64,000 bases of DNA. Source: Terriglobia bacterium. Lineage in GTDB: Bacteria; Acidobacteriota; Vicinamibacteria; Vicinamibacterales; CAVVIG01. The notes under the pieces were generated by a model. The model was given only the letters and a program-made list of their open reading frames with translations. It was not told the origin of the DNA and made no database searches. The DNA is taken from contig JAIQFX010000044.1 of assembly GCA_020073005.1 (NCBI GenBank), positions 21,047 to 85,046 of the forward strand, read 5' to 3'. A program made the translations under genes and the position numbers. Below, one piece after another: positions 40,956-48,603 of this stretch. How positions within the stretch are numbered: the stretch's first letter is position 1; every line of letters starts with the position of its first letter.

Positions 40956-40963
40956 ATTATACT
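40956..40963. promoter_or_regulatory. Overlapping bidirectional -10 elements
   Basis: ATTATACT contains TATAAT on the minus strand (40961 to 40956, toward the FabZ-like gene at 40943) and TATACT on the plus strand (40958-40963, toward the phosphatase gene at 40985). One AT-rich spot would thus serve both divergent genes. No good -35 was found on either side. Confidence 0.5.
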
Positions 40964-40984
40964 TCGGGGTGAGTTCTCGCCCTG

Positions 40985-42754
40985 ATGTCGACACCCGGCA
41001 ACACCGCCCACACCGCGACCACCAACGACCAGCTCACGACGCTGTTCGCGCTCGGGCGCGAGGTGGCGTCGGTCCTCGATCTCGACGAGCTGCTCCGCAA
41101 GATTCCCGAGCTGATCGCGCGCCTGACGAAGTTCAAGGCGTTCGCGGTGTACCTGCTGGAGCCGAAGAAGGGCGAGCTGACGATCGCGTACTCGGTCGGC
41201 TATCCCGACGCGGCCAAGAAGCTGCACGTCAAGGTCGGGCGCGGTCTGGTCGGCGCCGCCGTCGCCGAGGGTCAGCCGATTCTCGTCAACGACGTCCTGA
41301 CGGATCCGCGGTACGTCGAAGCCGTCCCCGGATCGCGCGCCGAGCTCGTCGTGCCGCTCCGCCGCAAGGGGCGCGTGATCGGCGCCCTCAATCTGTTGAG
41401 CGACACGCCACACCAGTTCACCGAGACCGACGAGACGATGCTGCGGCAGTTCGGCGCGTACGTGGCGGTGTCGATCGAGAACGCGCTGCTCATCGAGCAC
41501 GATCGCGAGTACACGGCGACGCTCGAGACGCTCGCGGAAATCGCGCACGAGTTCGCGGCGATTCTCGATCTCGACGAGCTGCTGACCCGCCTGGCGCAGC
41601 TGACGCGCCGCGTGATCGACTACCGCACGTTCGGCATCTTCCTGCTGAACGAGGAGATGGGCGAGCTCGAGATGAAAGCGGCCGTGCGCTACGGCGATCG
41701 CGTGAACGCGCCGCGCGTGAAGCTCGGCCTGGGGCTCGTCGGCTACGCCGCGCTGCACAAGGAGGTCGTCCTCGTGCCGGACGTCTCGGCCGACCCCCGC
41801 TACATCAAGGTCGTCCACGATGCGCGGTCCGAGCTCGTGATCCCGCTGATGGTGCACGATCGCTGCATCGGCGTCTTCGATCTGGAGAGCCCGGAGCTCG
41901 ACGCGTTCACGAAGAGCCACGCCGAGATCCTCACGCTGCTCGCGAGCCAGGCGGCCGTCGCCATCGAGAACGCGCGCCTGTATCAGACGATCCGCGCGAA
42001 CGAGATCCGTCTCGAGAAGGAGATCCGGTTCGCCCAGCGCGTGCAGATGGCGCTGTTGCCGACGGAGCTGCCCAAGCGCATGAAGCACGTGGACGTCGCC
42101 GCGCGCTTCGAGCCCGCGCGCGGACTCGGCGGCGATCTCTACGACTTCCTCGCGCCCGAGCCCAACACGCTCGCGGTCGCCGTCGGCGACGTCTCGGGCA
42201 AGGGCGTGCCGGCCGCGCTCTACAGCGCGTTCGCCGGCGAGCTGATTCGATCGCGCACGTTCCGGCGCCGCTACGCGCTCGATCGCTTCACGCCGGCGGG
42301 CATCCTCGAGTCGACCAACATGATTCTCTGCGAGCGGCAGCTCGAGGAGTATTTCTGCACGCTCTGCTACGCGCTCTTCGATTTCAAGCGGCGCAGCGTC
42401 ACGATCGCGAACTCCGGACTTCCGTATCCCGTGCGCTGTCGCGGCGACGAGGTCCACCAGATCGTGCTGCCGGGCATTCCACTCGGCGCGCTGGCCGGAT
42501 CGAAGTACGACGAGCTGACGTTCGATCTCGCGGCGGGGGACGTGTTCGTGTTCTGCTCGGACGGCGTGTTCGAAGCCAACGACGCGGGCGGCCGGGAGTT
42601 CGGCGCCGAGCGGCTGCTGCAGGTGGTCGGCGACACGCGCCAGAAAGCCGCGAAAGAGATCGTCGCCGCGATTCTGGCCGCTGTTCAGGAATTCCGCGGA
42701 GGCGCGCCGCCGAACGACGACTTGACGACCGTCGCGGTGAAGATCACGACGTGA
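40985..42754 (+). CDS. GAF-GAF-SpoIIE (RsbU-like PP2C) phosphatase
   Basis: 589 residues, soluble. Two GAF domains (about 15-170 and 195-345) each begin with a near-identical VLDLDELL helix, indicating internal duplication. The PPM phosphatase follows a coiled linker (EKEIRFAQRVQMALLP), with GLGGDLYDF and VGDVSGKGVPAAL as metal-binding motifs, FCSDGVFEAND and a C-terminal NDDLTTVAVKI. It should dephosphorylate a Ser/Thr target, typically an anti-anti-sigma factor, in response to ligands of the GAF domains. No STAS or anti-sigma partner is adjacent. Confidence 0.92.
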   Translation: MSTPGNTAHTATTNDQLTTLFALGREVASVLDLDELLRKIPELIARLTKFKAFAVYLLEPKKGELTIAYSVGYPDAAKKLHVKVGRGLVGAAVAEGQPILVNDVLTDPRYVEAVPGSRAELVVPLRRKGRVIGALNLLSDTPHQFTETDETMLRQFGAYVAVSIENALLIEHDREYTATLETLAEIAHEFAAILDLDELLTRLAQLTRRVIDYRTFGIFLLNEEMGELEMKAAVRYGDRVNAPRVKLGLGLVGYAALHKEVVLVPDVSADPRYIKVVHDARSELVIPLMVHDRCIGVFDLESPELDAFTKSHAEILTLLASQAAVAIENARLYQTIRANEIRLEKEIRFAQRVQMALLPTELPKRMKHVDVAARFEPARGLGGDLYDFLAPEPNTLAVAVGDVSGKGVPAALYSAFAGELIRSRTFRRRYALDRFTPAGILESTNMILCERQLEEYFCTLCYALFDFKRRSVTIANSGLPYPVRCRGDEVHQIVLPGIPLGALAGSKYDELTFDLAAGDVFVFCSDGVFEANDAGGREFGAERLLQVVGDTRQKAAKEIVAAILAAVQEFRGGAPPNDDLTTVAVKITT

Positions 42755-42757
42755 TTT

Positions 42758-42805
42758 GAGGATCTGAGGATCTGAGGATTTGAGGATCTGAGGAAGTGAG
42801 GAAGT
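42758..42805. repeat. Six tandem 8-bp repeats in spacer
   Basis: Units GAGGATCT (three), GAGGATTT (one) and GAGGAAGT (two) start 4 nt after the phosphatase stop. The rest of the 262-bp spacer before the next gene holds no ORF; a 6-bp hairpin (GCGGGC, GCCCGC) at 42963-42979 lies downstream of the convergent GAF sensor gene. Confidence 0.85.
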
Positions 42806-43016
42806 GGTCGCGCCGAATCGTGAGTGAAGACCGAGGTGCGGCGATGCCAGCGCCTGCCTGAAGTTACGCACCCCGTGATTCGACGCGACCGGTGATCCCT
42901 ACATCAAATCGCGTGCCCGAAAACCGGCGCGAAAATGGCCGAAAAACGCTGATTGCGGTCTGGCGGGCGTCCTGCCCGCAGTACGGTCGACCTCAACCGG
43001 AGACATTCCGCGCCAC

Positions 43017-44168
43017 CTATGAGCTCGCCGCCTTCTTTTCGGCTGGTTCTTCAGGCGCGATGGCCACGACGCTCGCTAGATGCGCAGCGATGATCCCCGC
43101 GAGCGCTTGAACCGCTTGCGAGGTTTCCGCGCCGCCGCGGATCTCGGCGGAGAACACGCCGACGCAGCCGTCCGCCGTGAGAATCGGCGCCACCACGGCG
43201 CCGTTGCCGCCGCCGGGACGCGCGAGCACGATCTGCAGCGTGCCCGATCGGTACGCGGCCGCCGCGGCGTTGTCCGCGGATCTCGGCATCGCCTGAATGC
43301 GCGCCACCGTCTGCGGACTGTAGCCGTGCGTCAGCGCCGGCTGCAGCGTCGCGCCGTCCGGACTTCCCATCCACACGACGATGCCGCTCGCGTCCAGCGC
43401 TTCGGCGGCGCGGCCCAGCAGCCGCTCGAGCTCGTGCGAATCTCTGACGCGCCCGAAGTCGGTCGCCAGCGCCGCGGCGTTGACGAGCACGGCCGAGGCA
43501 CGCGCCACGGGCGGCTCGACGCGCGCGGCCGGCTGTGCCGCCGGCGGCGCGATGGCAACGGTCGGCGCTTCCAGCGCCACCGCGGTGAACAGCAGGACGA
43601 CGACGATCAGGCAGGCGAGCGCGGCAGATGAAGCGATCGCGAGCGTCTGGCGCGCTCGAAGCGCGGCTGTGCGCGTCGCGTACGTCTGACGCTCGGTCGC
43701 TGTCGCCAGCTCCAGCTGGCGCGCGGCCGCCGCGATCGCGTTCGCGCCGTCGGAGAAGATCGTGTCGCCCGCGGTCAGCAGCTGTCCGGATTTCACGAGA
43801 TCCCGCGCGCGCGCGTCGACTTTCTGAAACTCCACGACCGCGCCGGCGGCCTGGTCGAGCGCGCCCTGCACGTCGGCGTTCTGCGACGACTCCCGCAGCG
43901 CGTCGAGCGTGCTGGTCACCCCCATCGTGCCGGCCGCCACCTTCGGCGTCCAGAACGCGACACCCTGGCCCGCGGCGACGTAGGCCTGCTCGCCCGCGCG
44001 CACATCCGCCAGCGCGCCGGCCGCGTCACGCGCGCGCTGTTCGAACACGCGCGCGGCGGCGGCGAGATTCCCGATCTGCGTTTCGTAATTGAAGAATAAA
44101 AGACCGGCGGCGGCGAGTCCGATCCACGCGGCAGCACCGAGCGTCAATCGAATCGCGCGGGATCGCAT
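43017..44168 (-). CDS. Membrane sensor protein with periplasmic helical domain and GAF-like domain
   Basis: 383 residues. First membrane helix LTLGAAAWIGLAAAGLLFF, a mostly helical extracytoplasmic region of about 150 residues resembling CHASE3 or 4-helix-bundle sensors, second helix LAIASSAALACLIVVVLLFTAVAL near residue 190, an Ala/Pro linker, and a C-terminal GAF-like domain (DSHELERLLGRAAEALDASGIVVWMG and later GVFSAEIRGG). There is no kinase or GGDEF output domain, so it must signal through a partner. It is convergent with the phosphatase gene and divergent from the Oar-like receptor. Confidence 0.72.
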   Translation of the reverse strand: MRSRAIRLTLGAAAWIGLAAAGLLFFNYETQIGNLAAAARVFEQRARDAAGALADVRAGEQAYVAAGQGVAFWTPKVAAGTMGVTSTLDALRESSQNADVQGALDQAAGAVVEFQKVDARARDLVKSGQLLTAGDTIFSDGANAIAAAARQLELATATERQTYATRTAALRARQTLAIASSAALACLIVVVLLFTAVALEAPTVAIAPPAAQPAARVEPPVARASAVLVNAAALATDFGRVRDSHELERLLGRAAEALDASGIVVWMGSPDGATLQPALTHGYSPQTVARIQAMPRSADNAAAAAYRSGTLQIVLARPGGGNGAVVAPILTADGCVGVFSAEIRGGAETSQAVQALAGIIAAHLASVVAIAPEEPAEKKAASS

Positions 44169-44204
44169 GCGAGGCCCTTGGGGGGAAGTCAGCGAACGTC
44201 AGAG

Positions 44205-44210
44205 TATCAT
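44205..44210 (+). promoter_or_regulatory. -10 box of the Oar-like receptor gene
   Basis: TATCAT lies 9 nt before the ATG at 44220, implying a leader of only a few nucleotides. No convincing -35 is seen. Confidence 0.4.
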
Positions 44211-44219
44211 AAGCGTTCC

Positions 44220-46781
44220 ATGCCGGCGACGGTGATGTGGCTGCTGTTGGCCATGACTGGAATGACTGCGACGCCTCAATCGCCGGCGCGCGGCGTCGCC
44301 GTGGCCGGCGTCGTGCAGGATCAGACCGGCGCGATTCTGCCGGGCGCGCAGATCACACTGCTGGTGTCCGGTTCCGCCGCTCCGTCGCAAACGGCCGTCA
44401 GCGATGCCGCCGGCGCGTTTCGCTTCGACCGCGTGCCGCCCGGCACGTACGACATCCGCACCGAGTTTCCAGGTTTCAACACGAACGTCGCCCACGTGCG
44501 CGTCACGACCCGCGCGCCGGGCTCGACGACGGTCGTCATGACGATCGAGGGATTCACGCAGGAAGTGTCGGTCGGCGGCGCCGGGACGGAGACGAGCACG
44601 AACACGGCCGCGAACCTGAACGCGATCACGCTGGACGAGGACACGCTCGACGATCTGCCCGTCCTCGACCAGGATATCGTCGCCGCCGTGTCGCGCTTTC
44701 TCGACTCGAGCGCGATCGGGACCGGCGGGACGACGATCCTCGTCGACGGCATCGAGGTGAACACGCTGGCGCTCTCGGCGTCGGCCGTGCAGCAGATCAA
44801 GATCAATCAGGATCCGTACGCCGCGGAGTTCATGCGTCCGGGCCGCGGCCGCATCGAGATCATCACCAAGCCCGGCGGCAAGGACTACAGCGGCACGTTC
44901 AACCTCCGCTTCCGTGACTCGGCGTTCTACGCCCGCAACGCGTTCGCGGCGACGAAGCCGCCCGAGCAGCGCCGGATCTACGAGGGCACGCTCGGCGGGC
45001 CGGTCCCGGGCGCGCAGAAGACGAACTTCCTGTTCTCGGGCTCGTACGACAGCGAGGCCAACCAGTCGATCGTGTTCGCCGACACGCCCGCGGGCGCGGT
45101 CAACGTCAACGTCGCGACGCCCTACACGCACCTGCTGGCCGCCGGCACGTGGAATCACCAGCAAGGCGACAACACCACGCAGTCGATCCGGTTTTCGCAT
45201 CTGTACAACAGGAACACCAGCCAGGGCGTCGGCGGCGTGAATCTGCCGGAAGTCGGCTTCAACCACGAAGACACCGAAGACGAGGCGACGTTCAGCCAGC
45301 AGACGATCTTCTCGCCGACGCTGCTCAACGATTTCAAACTGCTCGTCGGCGTCGAGAACGAGCCTCGCACGAGCCTGAACGCGGCCCCGCGCATCGTCGT
45401 GCAGGACGCGTTCACCGGCGGCGGCGCTCAGCAGGATCAGCTGCGCACGGAGCATCACTTCACGCTCGTCGAAGCGATCACGTGGTCGCCCGCGAACCAC
45501 ACGATCAAGTTCGGGCTGAACATTCCCGACTGGAGCTGGCGCGGCAACGAGGACAACACCAACACGGGCGGCACGTTTTATTTCTCGAGCCTCGCGGACT
45601 ACACGGCCGGCCGCCCGTACTCGTTCATCCAGCAGGCCGGCGACGGCCACACGCTCTTCCTCGAGAAAGTCGTGAGCGGCTTCGTGCAGGACGAGATCCG
45701 GCTGCGGCCGAACTTCTCGGTCGACGTCGGCCTGCGCTACGACTGGCAGAACTACTTTCACGACCAGGACAACTTCGCGCCGCGCGGGTCGTTTGCGTAC
45801 GCGGTGGACGAGAACCGCCGCACGATTCTTCGCGGCGGGGCGGGCGTCTTCTACGATCGCACCGGTCCGGGGCCGATTCAGGATTTGTTGCGCTACGACG
45901 GCCAGCATCTGCAGCGCTACGTGCTCACCGATCCCGGCTATCCGAATCCGCTCAAGCCAGGGCAGAGCCTGAGCGCGCAGCCGGTCAGCCTCGTGCAGCT
46001 GTCGCCGGACGTCGTGATTCCGTTCACGGTGCAGTACAGCGTCGGCGTCGAGCGTCAGCTCCGGCCCAAGACGACGCTCGCGATCAACTTCATCGGATCG
46101 CGCGGCGTGGACATGTTCCGCTCGCGCGACGTCAACGCGCCGCCGCCGCCGTTGTACCTCGCGCGGCCGGATCCGGCGTACAGCGTCGTGCGGCAGATCG
46201 AATCGGCCGGCACGATGCGGACGTCGTCGCTGCAGTTCACGCTGCGCGGCCAGATGTCGCGGTTCTTCAGCGGCTCGGCCGAGTACAACTTCGGCCGCGC
46301 CTACAACGACACGAGCGGCATCGGCTGGATGCCGCCCAACAGCTACGACCTGTCGCTCGAGTACGCGCGCGCGGATTTCAACACGCGGCACCGCGTCGAT
46401 CTGTTCGGCACGGTGACGCCGGCGCCGGGCATGAACTTCGGCGTCTCGCTCGGTCTGTATTCAGGACGGCCGTATTCGCTGTCGACGGGGCAGGACCTTT
46501 TCAATACGGGGACGGCGAACGCGCGGCCGGCCGGCGTGCCGCGCAACAGCCTCGAAGGGCCCGGCACGATCAATCTGGATCTGCGCTGGTCGCGCGAGTT
46601 CGTCGTCTCGATGCAGGGAACGCGCAAGCGCACGGCGACGATTGGCGTCGACGCGTTCAACGTGCAGAACCGCATCAACTACAGCACTCCGATCGGCAAC
46701 CTCAGCTCGCCGTTCTTCGGCCAGTCGATCTCGGCGCAGGCTCCGCGCCGTCTGCAGTTCTCGGTGCGAATTCGGTACTGA
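44220..46781 (+). CDS. Oar-like TonB-dependent outer-membrane receptor
   Basis: 853 residues. A signal peptide (VMWLLLAMTGMTATPQ region) is followed by a carboxypeptidase-regulatory beta-sandwich (VAGVVQDQTGAILPGAQITL to GTYDIRTEF) and a plug domain (ILVDGIEVNTLALSASAVQQI, then GRGRIEIITKPGGKDYSGT). A long beta-barrel region follows, rich in NFSVDVGLRYDW-type strands, ending in Tyr (FSVRIRY) as outer-membrane proteins do. It is shorter than most Oar proteins (often above 1000 residues). These receptors are expanded in Acidobacteriota; the substrate could be a glycan or peptide. The frame is open upstream; ATG 44220 precedes the signal peptide. Confidence 0.87.
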   Translation: MPATVMWLLLAMTGMTATPQSPARGVAVAGVVQDQTGAILPGAQITLLVSGSAAPSQTAVSDAAGAFRFDRVPPGTYDIRTEFPGFNTNVAHVRVTTRAPGSTTVVMTIEGFTQEVSVGGAGTETSTNTAANLNAITLDEDTLDDLPVLDQDIVAAVSRFLDSSAIGTGGTTILVDGIEVNTLALSASAVQQIKINQDPYAAEFMRPGRGRIEIITKPGGKDYSGTFNLRFRDSAFYARNAFAATKPPEQRRIYEGTLGGPVPGAQKTNFLFSGSYDSEANQSIVFADTPAGAVNVNVATPYTHLLAAGTWNHQQGDNTTQSIRFSHLYNRNTSQGVGGVNLPEVGFNHEDTEDEATFSQQTIFSPTLLNDFKLLVGVENEPRTSLNAAPRIVVQDAFTGGGAQQDQLRTEHHFTLVEAITWSPANHTIKFGLNIPDWSWRGNEDNTNTGGTFYFSSLADYTAGRPYSFIQQAGDGHTLFLEKVVSGFVQDEIRLRPNFSVDVGLRYDWQNYFHDQDNFAPRGSFAYAVDENRRTILRGGAGVFYDRTGPGPIQDLLRYDGQHLQRYVLTDPGYPNPLKPGQSLSAQPVSLVQLSPDVVIPFTVQYSVGVERQLRPKTTLAINFIGSRGVDMFRSRDVNAPPPPLYLARPDPAYSVVRQIESAGTMRTSSLQFTLRGQMSRFFSGSAEYNFGRAYNDTSGIGWMPPNSYDLSLEYARADFNTRHRVDLFGTVTPAPGMNFGVSLGLYSGRPYSLSTGQDLFNTGTANARPAGVPRNSLEGPGTINLDLRWSREFVVSMQGTRKRTATIGVDAFNVQNRINYSTPIGNLSSPFFGQSISAQAPRRLQFSVRIRY

Positions 46782-46794
46782 CGGCGGAAGGGCG

Positions 46795-47316
46795 TCACCG
46801 GCGGTCGAACAGAGCCTCGCGAACCTGTGCGCCACAACCAGGACAGACGTCAGGTCGAAAGTCCTCGGGGTGCGCCTTCACATACGCGTCCAGCGGCTCC
46901 CACTCATTCGACCGCGGATTGCGGATGTTCTTGCAGACGCTGCACACGCCGAGCATGCTTTCGAGCAGGTACGTGTGTTTCAGCTCCCGCATCTGCCGGG
47001 CGGTGCGATCGATCAGCCAGGCAAACGACGCAAACACCGTGATGCGGATCGCGGCGTTGATCGATGACTCCTGGAAGCTCCACGGCGGATTCCAGATGGT
47101 CCTGAAGTAGAGGCGGCAGAGCGGAAGGACAACCGCCAACGCGAGGCCCCAGACTCGACCGCTGAACCACGACGCGAGGCTGATCGGCGCCAGATAGACC
47201 ACCGGGAACTCGATCACGGGCCCGGTCTCGTAGTCGATCGCCAGGCACGCGACGCTCAGCGCCACCCAGGAGAACCAGTGACCCCGCTTCCGCCTCCGGG
47301 GCTCAGGTTCAGCCAT
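46795..47316 (-). CDS. Membrane protein with C-terminal double CxxC zinc-binding segment
   Basis: 173 residues. Several hydrophobic helices lie in residues 15-115 (for example FSWVALSVACLAIDY and VWGLALAVVLPLC), resembling the membrane domains attached to some sensor kinases. The C-terminus carries LGVCSVCKNIRNPRSNEW, then LDAYVKAHPEDF and CPGCGAQV, a pattern commonly found at the end of response-regulator or sensor proteins (ICxxCKKIR...ICPxC). No enzymatic domain. It is the last gene of the long minus-strand block, 18 nt after the TolC gene. Confidence 0.7.
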   Translation of the reverse strand: MAEPEPRRRKRGHWFSWVALSVACLAIDYETGPVIEFPVVYLAPISLASWFSGRVWGLALAVVLPLCRLYFRTIWNPPWSFQESSINAAIRITVFASFAWLIDRTARQMRELKHTYLLESMLGVCSVCKNIRNPRSNEWEPLDAYVKAHPEDFRPDVCPGCGAQVREALFDRR

Positions 47317-47334
47317 GGAAGCCTCGCTTCTGCC

Positions 47335-48603
47335 TCATCGAAGCGCGCCGGTCTGGTACTTCAGCACGGAGGTTCGCGTCTGGTACTCGAACCGCGCGCT
47401 CGCCTGGGCGATCTCGGCCTGCGTCTTGCTCAACTGCGCCTGCGTCAGCTCCACGATCGAGCTCAGCCCGAGGTTGTAGCGCGCCTGCGCGAGGTCGAGC
47501 GCCTGCGTGGCCTGCTCGAGGAGCTGATCGGTGAGCGCCAGACGCTCGAATGCGCTCCTGGCGTCGAGCCAGGCGACGCGGACGTCGCGCGAGATCTGAT
47601 TCTGAATGTCGAGCAGGCGCTGGCGCTCGGCTTCCGCCCGGAACATCGCCTCGGCGTGGCGCGCCGGGTAGAGGCTGCCGTTGAACACCGGCACGTTGAC
47701 GTTCACGCCGACCGCGGCGTAGTGATCGTTCAGCGTGTCCTGCCGGTACGGGATCGCGCCGAACGCGCCCACGGCGCTGATGGACGGCAGCGCGAGGTCT
47801 CCCTCGGCGTCCGCGAACCGCGCGACGGCCTCCGACGAAAATCTCGCGGCCGCCACCTCCGGCCGATCGCGCATCGCGGCCGCAATCAGCGCCGTCTCGT
47901 CCTGCGGCGGAGGCGGAGGCTGCTGTTCCTCGACGAGCGTGTACTCGCGCTCTTCAGACGATCCCATCGCGGCGGCGAGGTCCGCGTAGGCGCCCTTGAG
48001 ATCGTTCTGCGCCTGTACGAGCAGCAGCCGCGCCTCGCTCAGGTTCACGTTCGCGAAGCTGACGTCGAGGCCGGACTTCAAGTTGCTGGCCGCGAGCGCC
48101 GTCACCTGATCGGCGACGACCTTGCGCGTGTCGACGGTGTCCAGCGCGACGCGCTGCACGGCCTGCGCGCGCATCACGTTGAAGTACGCGCGGTCGACGC
48201 GGACGAGCACGTCGGCCTTCCGGCTCGAGACGGTCTGATCCTGCGCCTGCGCGAAGAGCGACGCGCTCTCGGAGAGCGCGTGGGTGCGTCCGAAGTCGGT
48301 GACCATCTGGCTGATGGTCACGCCGGTCGCAAACCGATCGTAGATGACCGGATTGTTCAACCCGCCCGCGGCGATGCGGCTGGCGTTCTGCGAGTCGGCG
48401 CCGGTCACGCTGCCGTAGACCGTCGGAAAGTACGTCGAGCGCGTTTCGCGCACGACTTCGGCCGCGGCTTTCGCCGAGGCCTGCTGCTGCTGGATCTGCG
48501 GGTGATGCTGCAGCGCCGCGTCTTCGGCCTGCTTCAGCGTCAGCGTCTGCGCCGCCGCCGGCGCGGCGGCGAGCAGGCCAATCAACACGAACGCGCGTCT
48601 CAT
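47335..48603 (-). CDS. TolC-family outer-membrane efflux protein (system 1)
   Basis: 422 residues. Signal peptide RAFVLIGLLAAAPAAAQ, then two OEP repeats of long amphipathic helices: TLTLKQAEDAALQHHPQIQ opens the first, and ARYNLGLSSIVELTQAQLSK is the typical end of the second. It forms the trimeric outer-membrane duct for the RND pump encoded directly upstream, whose stop overlaps this start by 4 nt. A Pro-rich loop (EEQQPPPPPQDE) joins the two halves. Confidence 0.9.
   Translation of the reverse strand: MRRAFVLIGLLAAAPAAAQTLTLKQAEDAALQHHPQIQQQQASAKAAAEVVRETRSTYFPTVYGSVTGADSQNASRIAAGGLNNPVIYDRFATGVTISQMVTDFGRTHALSESASLFAQAQDQTVSSRKADVLVRVDRAYFNVMRAQAVQRVALDTVDTRKVVADQVTALAASNLKSGLDVSFANVNLSEARLLLVQAQNDLKGAYADLAAAMGSSEEREYTLVEEQQPPPPPQDETALIAAAMRDRPEVAAARFSSEAVARFADAEGDLALPSISAVGAFGAIPYRQDTLNDHYAAVGVNVNVPVFNGSLYPARHAEAMFRAEAERQRLLDIQNQISRDVRVAWLDARSAFERLALTDQLLEQATQALDLAQARYNLGLSSIVELTQAQLSKTQAEIAQASARFEYQTRTSVLKYQTGALR

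Noticed and set aside
40934..42871. 645-codon minus-strand ORF opposite the GAF-SpoIIE gene
   Set aside because: Antisense shadow; the plus frame has complete GAF and PP2C motifs.
42963..42979. GCGGGC/GCCCGC hairpin as an intrinsic terminator
   Set aside because: Short stem and no adjacent T-run on either strand.
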